Of a stretch of 64,000 bases of DNA, positions 44,987 to 57,076 are shown piece after piece. Position 1 is the stretch's first letter. Every line of letters starts with the position of its first letter. Both the position numbers and the translations under genes were made by a program. The notes beneath the pieces were generated by a model, which worked only from the letters and a program-made list of their open reading frames with translations, had not been told where the DNA came from and searched no databases. The stretch comes from Craterostigma plantagineum. Lineage: Eukaryota > Streptophyta > Magnoliopsida > Lamiales > Linderniaceae. The stretch covers positions 19,200,001 to 19,264,000 of the forward strand of contig JAPQWV010000005.1 in the NCBI GenBank assembly GCA_027422505.1. The letters are read 5' to 3'.

Positions 44987-45187
44987 TGCGATTTCAGTAT
45001 TTTCTCTGTTTTTAGTTTGATTTTGATGTATGATTTGTAAAGTGTTGTGTGGAAAAGGACTTTAAATAGAAATCTTTATTGTTTTCTCTTTTTAAATTAA
45101 TTTAAATATCATAAGGGCGAAAAGGTCTTTTTCCAACCCTTTAGGGGGCGGTAACAAGTAAAAAGGGGGCGGTGAATAGTAAATCCC

Positions 45188-45730
45188 AAAAACTTAAAAG
45201 AAAACTACCTACCAACTTCTTCCATGGATAGTATAAGGTGTTAACTTGTATGCAAAATACTAGTTTGTTTAATCAGAGATCAAATTTGTGGTGATTTTTG
45301 ACCATTTCGATGGAAATAAAAAAAAATCTGAACACTTGAGAGTTAAATTTGTGGTACATACGATTAAAATACTACGGACTGTGTTTATAATAATTAAAGG
45401 GTGCATATTATATTCTCATTTCTGAAGCTCTCGTCGGATGGTACGGTGAAATGTGTTTTTGAACAAATGAGAGGGCTGAGATTATTTATATGTGCTCAAA
45501 CAAACAGTTAATAATCCATGTATTCGAGTGGTGCGTATTTGTAGGGTTTGGTTGCTCTACAACTACTGTCGTATATAATATATTATGACTTTTAGCTTGA
45601 TAGAATTATTACTGAAAAAACCAAATCATTAAATCAAAAATGGTGTGACTATTTCAATATACATCATGCACAGCCATCTACTTACAACTATCTGCAATAA
45701 CAACCAAACCTTAATCTATCAATCACTTCC
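45188..45730. other. Spacer and 3' flank of ELIP copy 6
   Basis: From 45255 it matches 17680-18180 (ELIP copy 3 flank) almost base for base. No coding region is seen. Confidence 0.6.
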
Positions 45731-46600
45731 TCACACATTGATAAGCGGACCACCTTTGACGAACTCCGTAAAGGCGAGAGCCACAAGACCAATCATGGCG
45801 AACCTCCCATTCCATATCTCGGCGTCTGAATTCCAAAACCCGTTGTTCTTAGCCTCGGGGGATACCCCTCTGTAGATAGGAACCAGAGTGGCGAGCGCCA
45901 ACACTGCGCTCGTCAGAAGGAACCACATAACGCCTCCGTTGAACACCTGAGAAAATACGTCCCGCCCAGTTGCTAAGTCCACTCCTACGGCCGCCACGAA
46001 TCCTATCATTGCCGCCCGACCGTTGATCCTCTCGGGCGCAAGTCCGTCGAAAGAGAACAAATCGACTGTTCGCTTTGTCGTCACCTCAGTTCTATTGGGA
46101 GTCAGGTCGGGCCCTCCGTCGTGCGTCTGTTGTTGTTGTTTTTGCGGCAGCTGCTCCTCCTTCTCATTGTCCTGAGCACATAGAAAAATTCAGAAGCAGT
46201 TTACTAGGAGTGGTACGAGGCTGACTTAATTTGCCTTCTTTTTTTCAGACGTTTGGTATGCGGAATTCGATGCTGAAATGAAAAAGGAAAAGCTTATGGT
46301 GCGCATCGAAACATTGTAGCGTTAACGTTTCGTGTGTCTACCATTATACTTTATTCGTTTCTTTTCCAAATCGAATTTCATTACAAAACTCCATCCTAAG
46401 TCTATGCATATGTAAAAGAAACTCGTTAATATACATACCTCTCTCATGCTTTGCACCGTAAACTTAGCATTCCTCTTCATCAGCGGCAAGGCATAGCTTC
46501 GCTTTCCGAAGAAGAGGTTGTTAGGGCCAAACCTCGTAATACTGCTTTGTCCTCGGCAAGACATTGCTGGCATCGTTGCGTAGCAAGTTGAAGAAGCCAT
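45731..46600 (-). CDS. ELIP: ELIP copy 6, chloroplast early light-induced protein
   Basis: Exon 1 46439-46600 (54 codons, MASSTCYATMPAMSC) and exon 2 45731-46171 (146 codons plus stop), 267-bp intron, phase 0; 200 residues. Exon 2 starts DNEKEEQLPQKQQQQ and keeps all three helices and both ExxNGRxAM motifs. It has VDLATGRD after helix 1 where others have VEL, YRGVSPEAK like copy 5, and the C-terminal TEFVKGGP like copy 3. The 3' flank is nearly identical to copy 3 while exon 1, intron and promoter are nearly identical to copy 5, so the gene is a mosaic. Intact by sequence. Confidence 0.93.
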
Positions 46601-46734
46601 GATTGATCTTTCGTGCTTAACTTTAGGTCGTAATTATTGACGAATATTTGTTGAAGATTTCAATGATCGGCAATATAAACTGTAAAGAGCGAATTATATT
46701 TGAATGATGAGAGCTTAGTATATGACGTCCAAGG

Positions 46735-46744
46735 ATATATATAG
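46735..46744 (-). promoter_or_regulatory. ELIP copy 6 TATA box
   Basis: CTATATATAT on the minus strand, about 135 bp upstream of the ATG, as in copy 5. The ACGT element is damaged here: plus strand CCCCGTAAGG near 46782 against CCACGTAAGG in copy 5. Confidence 0.5.
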
Positions 46745-46837
46745 GTGAGATATGAGGACATTTGAGTGATGCTCTTACATCCCCGTAAGGTTTAAAGTAA
46801 ACGAAGTCACGTCGATGCATATCTTGATATTAAGGGT

Positions 46838-47927
46838 GATAATATGTGCTGAATACGCGTAAGTATATAATGTCTCGAAATCTCCCAAGTCTTTTTATTT
46901 GGTGGTGAAACTCGACTGTACATGTGTACCATAATGTCAGCATGGAGAGTTTGTCTTTTACCATGGTTTCCATGTTTCCTGTAACTAGTATGCTTAGTAG
47001 ATATGTATAGCATAACAGCCATCAAGTAGAAGTATATATTAGGCGCAAACAGCTCATCATCGACATCGTTTACGAATCTCTCTCCACATCAACGGAGGGT
47101 TTGCACAGACGAGTTTGTGGACGATTCTAACACAGATGACCTTGTTCTTGGTGTAGAAGCAATGACAGTTTTTCGTCCTATGATATCCTCAGAGAATCGC
47201 CATGCATCTTCTCCCAAGATAGTTCAAGCACAGCTAATCTCTCAAGCTTTGCGAGGCAGCTCAATACCTATTTTAATATCAACTTCTGCACCTATATGGT
47301 GGTGGTAAGCCCTTGATATAGATATATCTAAAACTTGCTGAACTCTTTGGAGAACTTATTAGGTTTACTCGCTTGAGCTTACTATATATCTTGAAAATTA
47401 GTTAGAACGATCGACAACTATTTTTTATCCAGGTTGGTATCTTTGTTAGGGTTTTATTCAATGCGAGACTATCGGCTTTTGTATTTTTTCAATGTCTCAA
47501 CAAGATTGAAAGATAATCCCCTATAAACTAGAGCAAATAACTACTTTTGCAAACTGTTCCATATCACACACAATGAGTTCACTTAACCATTCTATAGTGG
47601 AAGATTGCCTATGAGTGTGAATTTATGTTGGGATGTAGGAAAGTTGACATAGACAAATGAGAGTTCGGTAATGAATGGTTTTTAGGGGACGAAAATCTCC
47701 TCAAGAACATCAAAAGAAGAAAGACGCTACCCAGCAAATCTCAAGTGGTTAATAATTTAAAGCATTGTGTTGAGGTAGGTAGGTTACGGATAGAAGGTGA
47801 AACCGAAAGGATAAAGATGCGACAAAAATGTACCATGGAACTCGTTAACCTCAGACAACATCAGCAAAGCTCTAGATTGAGGCCTCAAACACCATGGAAG
47901 AAACGATCAAATCGGTCGAACTTAAAC
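46838..47927. other. ELIP copy 6 upstream flank; block B begins at about 46998
   Basis: The copy-5-like flank ends at about 46997 and changes abruptly to sequence matching 20874 onward. Compared with block A, about 385 bp (equivalent to 21076-21460) are missing near 47130. Short open frames here are not conserved. No supported gene. Confidence 0.55.
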
Positions 47928-47930
47928 AAA

Positions 47931-50900
47931 CACTACAAGAAAATATAGCATCATACACAAAAAATAGATACGGAATTCGTTCCGTGTCTAAATTATGGGT
48001 ATTAGACACGGATTAGATACGGAAATAGAAACGGAAATGTTTTGTTTCTGAATCCATGTCTAAATTATGAATATTAGAAACGGATCTGACACAGTTTTTA
48101 TTTTATTTCAAAATAAATTAAAATTTTATTTAGACACGGATTAGATACGAGAATAAAAACGGAAATATTCTGTTTCTGAATCCGTGTCTAAAATTATGAG
48201 ACTTGAATACAGATTTTGGCACTTGTTTATTTTTATTTCAAATAAAATTAGACATGGATTAGATACGGAAATAAAACGAAGATATGCTATTTCTGAATCC
48301 GTGTCAAAATAATTATTATATTGGAAGAGAGCAAAAGGATGTCTTTTTGGGAGGAATGAAAGAAAGAGAAACGAAGCATTTGTTCGTACTATATTATAAA
48401 AAATTGGCCGATTGAATTCCTGTCAATAGTTGCTGCTTATCATTGTAAGAAGTGGAGAAATTTAATTGGCCAAATTGGCCCACTTTCTAATTGCCCAGCT
48501 GCCTAAGTTAGCTTGTTAGCTTCATTTTCTTATTAAAATAAAATGTTCAGCCCATATGTGAGAAATTTAAGCTGCCCTGCCCATATTAAAATAACAACTT
48601 ACTGAAATTTACATCAAAGATCGACTTTTCTCACCAGCAACTTCAAGACAGAAAACAAAGGAAGGAGCGAGCTGCCATGGGAGGTAGAGCTCCGTTCGGG
48701 CGTTGATCAAATCGACAAGGTAATTATTCCAATCTCAAATCAACACTTGAATCATCACGAGCTCACTTTATTCTATTCCATTTCACCAACTTGCGCTCGT
48801 TAAATTGGAATAAGTTATAAATCTATTGTCTAGGTCATCGGAGTTCGTTGGTATCTATCTGCTTGATTGGAAGTCGTTTTCATCGTTTAGGTGAGCCTGC
48901 TTCGATCTTGTACTCATATAGTTATGTTATTTCATCATTTCTGACGGATGATTAACTATTATTAGCCCCTGAAGCTCTTAGCAGTTATTAGTATTATTGT
49001 TTTAGCCCGAGTCAATCAGTTTATCACGCTTAGGTTTTCTTTCCTTAATGCTTTACAGTGTACATGAGGTTTGTTAATTGTTTGATACGTGAATTGTGAT
49101 TGCTGTTCTTTTTATTAGGAAATTTGTCTTCATTTGGGGGAATTGATGTGTGTTGTATGTGTGTTTGATCGCTGAAATAGGTAATAGAGTTCATTATGTT
49201 TCTTTTCCCTTTATATGTTGGATTTTTTGGCTCATTAGTTGGAATGTAAGAAGATAAAACCATATGACCTTGAATTGGATCCTATATATATGCATTAGGT
49301 TATAATGGGACAAACAATATAAATATATATTCATATATGTTTAATTGTGTGTTTGTGTATAAAATCATATATATCTTCATGCACCAATACTTAAGCTCTG
49401 ATAACTCTTAATAGCTGTAGCAGGTTCAAAAATTTGTTTGAGAGAAAAGGTTAAATTCAGGTAAGCGATTGGAAGCTGTTTTCATCATTTCACAAGTTAT
49501 GTTATGTTATTCTACTTGAATTCATGTAGTTATTGCATTTGTCTTCTGTTATTGGTCTTCGTTCTTTGATAGTTGTGTATTTATCCAACCAATGTGTGGA
49601 AACATTTTTGACGCTAGAGGCATGTTTTAAAATCTTGACTGTTGTTGATTAGGGTATTATATGTTGTATTGTAGGTATGATGGATATTGATATCCTTCTT
49701 CTGGCATCTCTAAGCAGTATGAATGCTTAATTATACAGCCCTAATCATCTTTGTTTGCATATATATAAGCTGATTATGTTCTTATAAGCTAGGGAATTAA
49801 TTACTCAATTCTTGATCTAATAAAAATGGAATTATATGATATGATTCAGGTGGGACGGCAAGTTATCTTCTAGATATGAGCCCTATGATCGCAGCACAAG
49901 TTGATAACAGCAATACACCAATCAATGTGAAGCCTATTCATCTTGGTTGGTCTTTGTTTGATTGTGCCCCTCAGAAAGGTCCTTTGTTTTTATCATCACT
50001 TTCTTTTCTTGAATCTATTCTCCTTGTGTTTATACATTATTGATTAGTAGAATAATTATGTTGTTTTCCCAGGTGATGATATTGATGTATAACTTGACAT
50101 ATCCAAGTGGGACTGCGACTACTTATCTTATCAATAGCTTCCCCACTCCCAAGTCCCAAAGGAGCTAGGCTTGCCAAGTAAAATTAATTATGCTGAATTC
50201 TTTCATCAATATGATTTATGATGTTATAGACCATACCCCTTTATTTTTGTTGATATTCGAAACAGTAAAAAAGAGTGGACTCTATTCAAATCGACCATAG
50301 AAAGCTTCACCTCGGCTTGTTTTCAGTGGTTCTTTGCCGCCAGCGATGGCTGTGGTTTTAGTAGCTTCCCAACCTTCGGCCTCCAAGCTTTTGCCAGAAG
50401 GTTACAAACCCAAAAAAAAGCTATCTTGATCTTTATTATCATTTAAGTTTCTCAATTGCAACTTCTTTTCTTGCAGGTTTTACTTTCTCAGCTACCTACA
50501 TGGGCGTTATTGATATACGAATTGTTTCTATCGAGAAAAGAACCACTTATTCATGCTCTCGAAGACTCTAAGAAGCGGGAAGAGAATCTTGAATTGGTGA
50601 TAAGAGATTTGTTTCGAGGTGTTGGACTTCAAAATCATAAATATCCAAGTAGTTCTGGAAAAAATGAACGTCATGATAGAATGTTTATGCGAATTCTAGC
50701 TTCGAGTGATACAATGTTTTATGTTAAGATTCGAATACTCTTGCATTGCGATTTGAATGAATGTATGATTTATATGGGAATTGTTGTTTTAGGTCTCGTG
50801 AAATGTCATTTGGAGAGTTGCTCTAAAAATTGTTCTAGTTTCGTTGTATATTGGGACAAATATTAGCCACAGAATTTCCGTGTCTGATAATACATAGCCA

Positions 50901-51090
50901 CAGATTTGAGACTGAATATTCTGTGACAAAATTTATATTAGAAACGGAGTTTATCCATGTCTAATCTGCTACGAGAGCAACACCTACAGAATCAAACACG
51001 GATAGTTCCGTGTCTAATGAGACAATAGAAATGGAATTTCGGTTTTAGACACGGAATTTTCCGTGTCTAAAATGCCTATTTCTAGCAGTG
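47931..51090 (+). mobile_element. Pack-type CACTA element carrying gene fragments, copy B
   Basis: Begins CACTACAAGAAAATATAG and ends TTTCTAGCAGTG; the last repeat has one change (TAGTG to CAGTG). Flanks are AAA on both sides, as in copy A. It is carried along by the segmental duplication, not a separate insertion. It holds the same captured exons with scattered substitutions; the last open frame is 50456-50866. Confidence 0.85.
48640..50866 (+). pseudogene. Captured multi-exon plant gene fragments, copy B
   Basis: Same exon-intron layout as 22990-25266. The splice-site dinucleotides I checked are kept. Differences include MSPMIAAQVDNSNTP against MSPMIVAQADNSNTP. Source gene not recognised. 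Confidence 0.5.
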
Positions 51091-51352
51091 AAAGCAACAG
51101 CACTTAATGAGTTTCTTGGCGAAGGCAATGAGAAATTCCACTTTCGTTGATTTATTTTCTTATATAGCATTAAGATTCAAACCATCAACCTTTTAACCAA
51201 ATATGTAAATATCCGGACTCCAACCCTACAATCGAAGAAAGCAAACCAAATCATAAAAATCAAAAAGGGGTGTGACACTTTATCTCAGTATATATCACGA
51301 TACATCACACACAACCACCTACTTACAACCAAATCCTAATCTATTGAGTTCT

Positions 51353-52367
51353 TCACACATTGATTAGAGGGCCGCCTTTGGCGTACTCCGTAAAGGCGAG
51401 AGCCACAAGCCCAATCATGGCGAACCTCCCATTCCATATCTCGGCGTCCGAATTCCAAAACCCGTTGTTCTTTGCCTCGGGGGAAAGCCCTCTGTAGATA
51501 GGAACCAGAGTGGCAAGCGCCAACACTCCGCTCGTAAGAAGGAACCACTGAATGCCTCCATTGAACACCTGAGAAAACACGTCCCGTCCAGTTGCTAACT
51601 CCACTCCTACGGTCGCCACGAATCCTATCATTGCCGCCCGACCGTTGATCCTCTCTGGCGCAAGTCCGTCGAAAGAGAACAAATCGGTGGTTCTCTTTGT
51701 CGTCACCTCAGTTTTGTTGGGAGTCAAGTCGGGCCCACCGTCGTGTGTCTGTTGCTTCTGCTGCTGGTCGTTCTCACCGTCCTGAATTAGGTCTTACGAA
51801 GTTTGAAAAGAAGGAAATTCGAGAAATTTTGAAAGCGTTTTAAATATAAAAAGCAGTATTTAAGTGTGTTTGGAACAAGGATTCTATGCGGCAAAGACAA
51901 GAAAAAAGTGTAATGTTACGTACGAGCTCGATGTGCAACGTACAATGGTTAGTTGCGCTAACTTAATTTTCCCGGACCCACGGATTTTGCCTACCAGACA
52001 CAGCCGCAAACCCTAAGGGTTTATTTGCTCATGTGAAACTCGATGGTGGAAAGAAAAGGAACGCGTAAGGTACACGTCGAACCATTGTACGGTACGCTCC
52101 GAGTATCGTTCCATTATAATTTTGGTTTCTTTTTCACATTGAATTCTACATACTACTCACACCCTAAGTCTATGTGTGTAAAGAAAATGCATTAATAATC
52201 ATATATACCTCTCTCATGCTTCGAACATCAAACTTGGTATTCCTCTTCATCAGTGGCAAAGCATTGCTTTGCTTTCCCAAGAAGTTGTTAGGACCAAACC
52301 TCGTAATACTGCTTTGTCCTCGGCAAGACATTGCTGGCATCAATGCGTAGCAAGTTGAAGAAGCCAT
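51353..52367 (-). CDS. ELIP: ELIP copy 7, chloroplast early light-induced protein
   Basis: Exon 1 52209-52367 (53 codons) and exon 2 51353-51781 (142 codons plus stop), 427-bp intron, phase 0; 195 residues. Nearly identical to copy 4: same one-residue shorter transit peptide (FGPNNFLGKQ) and same GGIQWFLL before helix 2. Differences are few, for example KQSNALPLM for KQSYALPLM, FVATVGVE for FVAAVGVE, and LTSGVLAL for LTSAVLAL in helix 2. Exon 2 begins DGENDQQQKQQTHDGG. Both chlorophyll-binding motifs are present. Intact by sequence; duplicated from the same ancestor as copy 4. Confidence 0.93.
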
Positions 52368-52495
52368 GATGGATTATTTAGCTCTTTCTCGACAAATAAT
52401 TTTATTGTTGAAGATTTCAATTTTGATAGGCAATAAACAGCGAAGAACGAATAATGATGAAGAGCCAAGTATATGAAGTCGAGGGATATTTATAG

Positions 52496-52505
52496 GTAGA
52501 GATGT
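52496..52505 (-). promoter_or_regulatory. ELIP copy 7 TATA box
   Basis: CTATAAATAT on the minus strand about 130 bp upstream of the ATG, as in copy 4. A MULE inserted at 52738, about 370 bp upstream of the ATG, may separate this promoter from distal elements. Confidence 0.55.
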
Positions 52506-52896
52506 GAGGACAATCGAGTGGAGATTCTGACATCTACGTAGCCTTTAACCTACTCGCCGTCACACATATGTTGAAATTAAAGGTGTTGATTTTGTGCTGA
52601 ATAATCGTTAGTATATAATGTCTAGAAATTTCCCAAGTCTTTTCATTTGTTAGTGGAAAGTCGACAGTACATGCATGTGTACTGTTAACGTCAGCATGGA
52701 GAATTTGTCTTTTACAATCGCGTCGCGTTTATTGTAACTGGATTGCTATTCACCGCCCCTAAAAGGCTGAAAAAAGACGATTTTGCCCTTTTGAATAAAT
52801 TTTTTTATTTAAAGTCCTTTTCCAGACAACAATTTTCATATCGCAATCAAACATTCAAATCAGACTCAAACAAAACAAAAAAACGTCCTAATCGCA

Positions 52897-54540
52897 ATGG
52901 ATCGACGAAAGGGGAAAGGGTCTATTCGCACGACTGGTAAGCAAATTCTCGTAAAATTCGTTCGTACGTAGATGAATGATCGAACTAGATTCGAAATCGC
53001 TCCAGAAAAGTCCGGACCGAAACACAATTTCGGCCGGAACAGTCCGGACCGAAACAGCAATTCGGCCACATCAAGGCCGGACCGAAAAATAATTTCGGTC
53101 GTGCCTTGAGGTGCCCGAAAAAATTTTTTGGCCCGAACAGACATGACCGAAATTATTGTTCGGTCAAAGCTGTCCAGACCGAAATCAAGTTTCGGTCCGG
53201 ACTGTCCTGCTCGAAATCATGTTTCGGCCGGGACAGTCCTGACCGAAATCATGTTTCGGCCGCCACTTCATGTGGCCGAAATTTCAGATCGGCTGTTTAA
53301 TTTTTTTTATTTTTTTTTCAGACGATGAGAGGGAAATCCACATCCTGGAGGATTTGATCGGCGACGGGGTAAACTACAGTGAGCATTTTCGCGTAGGAGG
53401 TCGATTTCAGACCGACGTGGAAGCCATTAACTGGGCGAAAGGCGTCGCCATTGCTCTGGGTTTCGAGGTGATTATTTCGTCGCATAAGAAATGCGGTACA
53501 AAAAAACTGATTAGATGTTCTCGCGGAGAACGTTATAGAGGCAACGAGGACGAATTGGAGAGGGTTACGAAGTCAAACAAGTGCAGGTGTCCGTTTGTAG
53601 TCATAGCTCAGGAGGATCCAATGACTAGGGAATGGTACATTCGTACGGGCCCACCTGATAAATCCACGCACAATCACCCTCTGATACAGTATACCGAGGG
53701 ACACCGCCAGACGAGTGGGTTAAGTCGCCAGGCAGAGAAGATCGTAGAGGAAATGAGTGCCGCGCAATCGAAACCAGCTCATATCCTTTCATCGGTGAGG
53801 GCTCGACACGCAGAAGATAACGCGACGATCAGGCACATATATAATTACAGAGATCGTTTGAAGAGAGACTATTCTGAGGGCCGAGACGTGGTGAGCCATT
53901 TGATGCACCAGGCGAGACACGCCGGATATTATGTTCACGCCCTGGGAGACGACGAGACCAATGCGCTGACGCATGTTTTTTCTCGCACACCCGGACTCAC
54001 TTGCACTGGTGAAGACGTATCCGTACTTCATTGGCATCAATTCTACGTACAAGACCAACAGGTACAAGATGCCTCTAGTTGAGATTATAGGGATGACTCC
54101 CTGTAATCAGAACTTCCTATGTGAGTTTGCCATTATGAAGGACGAGACGGAGGGAAGTTATGAGTGGGTGTTGCAGTCCCTTCGGGATATTCTGGGGTCA
54201 GGTGTCTACCCTTCGGCGATTGTGACTGATCGTGAGTTGGGCCTTCTTCGACCCGTACAGGAAGTCTTTCCGTATTCTCACCATATGTTGTGCACGTGGC
54301 ATATCTATAAAGACGTCAAAACAAAAAGACAGCAACTCACTTCACGCATAAGGCCTGGAAAGCAGTCATGGAAGCTCCGTCGATATACGAATACGAGCAG
54401 GCCGTCAGTGACATGCGTCTGCGTTGGAAAGGTGACTCCGCTATCGTGCAGTACGTTGAGCAGACATGGTTGGTGCATAAGGAGAAGTTCGCCAAAGCTT
54501 GGACGAACCAGGTGCTTCATTTCGGGAACACCACTACATG
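52897..54540 (+). pseudogene. MULE B transposase, dead
   Basis: Exon 1 52897-52936 (MDRRKGKGSIRTT) and exon 2 from about 53321. Exon 2 keeps nine residues (REIHILEDL) that copy A lacks. Three independent lesions are visible: an extra T in the run at 53976-53981 shifts the frame; the first catalytic Asp is Asn (GINSTYKTN, AAT at 54039-54041, GAT in copy A); and everything after NTTTC is deleted. A smaller deletion removes part of the sequence after HIYKDV. The FAR1-like finger is intact. Confidence 0.88.
53012..53294. repeat. Palindrome array, left arm of MULE B
   Basis: About eight to nine units of GGACCGAAA...TTTCGGCC type, more diverged than in copy A; several have lost one arm (GCAATTCGGCC, CCCGAAAAAATTTTTT). 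Lies in the first intron of the transposase pseudogene. Confidence 0.85.
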
Positions 54541-54720
54541 TATCTGTAATTCGAAACGGAATAAATATTATTTATTTGAATTATTTATTTATATTATTTA
54601 TTTGGATTATTTATTTGTATCTGTTATTCGAAACGGAATAAATATGCAAACAAATATTCAAAACATATAGAAAATGCGTCCGATACAATAAACGAAAAAT
54701 AAAAAAAATATAGCAACACG

Positions 54721-57076
54721 TCAAGGGGCCTGGCGCCAACTGTCGTTGATGTCGTCCAGCCTGTCTCGGAACTCGTCCGTACGCGTCGAGCCGTCAATAT
54801 GCATACTGGCTAGCATATCGGTACTCAAGCTGTACATCGTGCTGTACCACTGTACATAGCAATAATACGTACGATTAAATATATAAATATAAGAAATCGA
54901 CGTAAGATTAAATTACGTACGTAGTCGGCGTGACTGCGCGGGGGTATGCCTGCCGATGACGATCCGTGCTCCGTCGAAAGCAGGCGAGGATGAGAATGCC
55001 GCTCATACCAGTCCATGTACCCGGCAACGGTTTCACCAAGGTACTCCGCGCCTGCCCGATTGATGTACGAGAGGTTGAGGATGTAGGCGTACGGGAACTG
55101 GCGCCAAGCATGTTCTGCTGCATCGGCAGAATGAAGCACCTTATACCTCGTCGGGTCTGCTGGCATGACCGCCTTCCGTGGCGGACTCATCGGCGGCGGG
55201 ATGACCTGCACGTACCCCAGCTGGCGCAACACTCTCGAGGGCGAGTAGGGCTCAACGACATCGCAATATATAACCCATCCCACGAAAATCGTCCTTAGCT
55301 GCTGCGACGCTGGATCGGGACCGTACGGCAGCCAAGCAACCTGAAAACATTTCAAAAATTTTAAATAATTGTCGTCAATATAGACATAAATTACAAAGAT
55401 ACCTCGCTTGCAGTCATGACATCTATCTGACGGCGGATATCAATCAAGCGGTGGACCGTCCTCTCGTGCTGAGCTACAGACCACATGCGTGATCGTGCCT
55501 GGCCAGGCTCCACATGATGGGGGAGACGGTGTGGGCGGAAGCATGGGAAGTACTCGTAGATCCACGCCTGTAGTAACGAGAGGCACCCAGCTAATCCCCT
55601 CGCATCCGCCCTGCTCGCCATGCCAAGCTGGCGATAAAGGTAAGCGAGTACCCCACGAGTACCCACTGGCAGAGGGCAACGAGCGGTAGAACTTGTGCAT
55701 GATATCCGGCTTCACCCGGTTCCCGCTCTTGTCGACGAACAGCGTCAACCTCAACAGAATCCACAACCAAGCGATGGCCTGGAACCCCGCCGGCCGACCC
55801 CCCCGCATCCGCTGCATCACGTCTTTCGTCGCAACCCCACCGCCTCTCCACAAATCCCTGAGCGCGTCCGCGGAGATGCCCATAATCTCTCTCACCGCGA
55901 TCTGCCCATCGGCGACGTCTGGGGTGCTCGATACCGTCGCTCCGTCGATCGGGATGCCCAGGATGTGCTCGACGTCGTGGAGCATGATCGTCATCTCCCC
56001 AAATGACATGTGGAAGGTGTTCGTGTCTGGATGCCAGCGCTCCACAAAAGCGCACAGTAGAGGCTGGTCCAAGTGACCCACCATGGCATCCGTGAGGTGT
56101 ACAAGCCCCGTGCCATCGATCTGGCTCTGCGTCTCCGGCGGGAATTGGGAGTACCAATTCTTTAGCTTCCCAAGCACTAACGCCCGCTGCTCGCACTTCA
56201 GCAGGGGCCTCTCCTCCTCACCCATCCAGATGCGGGGCGCGATGTGCCCCAGATAACTAGGGATCACCTCGTCATCATATGGACCACCGGGCTGTGGCCC
56301 CTGCACCCTCCAGGAATCGTCATCTACGACCCTGGAGCGCTTGCTCCCTATTTCATTTTTCACGAATAACGCAAAAATAAATTTATTTTCATTTACGTAT
56401 TTTAAGACACGACATCGCATGTCAGTTTATAGAGGAGTATGGAATTACCTGAGGAGGCCGGTGGCAGATCGTCGTCGGATGACTGAAACGATGCTCCATC
56501 ATCCGCCACACCATCATCCGCATGCGGATCGTAATCCGCATATACGGACTGAGAAGCAGCCGCTCGCTGCCGCCTCCCCTCCTCCCGTTCTCTACGAACG
56601 GATGCGTCAACTCCTCGCGTCCTCGTGTGACGCTCTCCATATCCCTCAACGGGGGGGATCTACTACTCCCTCCGAGTAGGGCCTTTCCACCGGTCTGCAA
56701 TAAAAAGTTTTTAAAAAAAAAAAAATTTCAACCCGACCGAAACACAATTTCGGTCGGAACAGTACCGACCGAAACGTGATTTCGGTCGGCCCTGTCCCGG
56801 CCGAAACATAATTTCGGTCGGCTATGGCCCGACCGAAATCACGTTTCGGTCGGGACAGTGCCGACCGAAATCATGTTTCGGTCGGTACTGTTCCGACCGA
56901 AATTGTGTTTCGGTCGGGTCGAAATCCGACCCCAAATCTCGTTCGATCGGCCGTTTTTTCGAACTATTCCGATCCGTGTTCGGTAATCCATCTACGTACG
57001 AATGATTTTACGTTAATTTGCTTACCAGTCGTGAAAATAGGCCCTTTCCCTTTCCTTGTCCCTGTCGGCGATCCAT
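54721..57076 (-). pseudogene. PMD gene of MULE B
   Basis: Exons 57026-57076 (MDRRQGQGKGKGLFSRL), 56449-56694, 55403-56347, 55340 down to 54921, and 54849 down to 54721. The PMD core is readable (LLCAFVERWHPDTNTFHMSF, DVEHILGIPIDG, LTLFVDKSGNRVKP). The region of the copy-A frameshift is in frame here. Instead, about eight bases are missing after ASGYSWG near 55645, which shifts the frame before YRQLGMASR. The two copies therefore carry different single lesions. All splice sites used in copy A are kept. Confidence 0.85.
56735..56922. repeat. Palindrome array, right arm of MULE B
   Basis: Six well-preserved units CGACCGAAA...TTTCGGTCGG, in the first intron of the PMD gene. Spacers between units are themselves similar (AACAGTAC, GACAGTGC). 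Confidence 0.9.

Larger units (their letters stand above)
39109..45187. mobile_element. MuDR-like MULE with two convergent genes, copy A
   Basis: Ends are inverted repeats: left CTGGATTGCTATTCACCG, right (reversed) GGGATTTACTATTCACCG, each followed by CCGCCCCCTAAAGGG-like sequence. Similarity in patches extends about 500 bp inwards and includes a mini-exon (ATCGCAATGGATCG), a donor (GACTGGTAAGCAAATT) and a palindrome array. A plus-strand transposase-OTU gene starts in the left arm and a minus-strand plant mobile domain gene starts in the right arm. I find no exact target duplication; flanks AATTAAAAC and AAAAACTTA are only weakly alike. The related copy B at 52738-57285 has a perfect 9-bp duplication and confirms the ends. 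Confidence 0.9.

Noticed and set aside
39100..45196. Exact target-site duplication for MULE A
   Set aside because: The nine bases on each side (AATTAAAAC and AAAAACTTA) do not match; only a loose A-rich similarity exists, so none is claimed.
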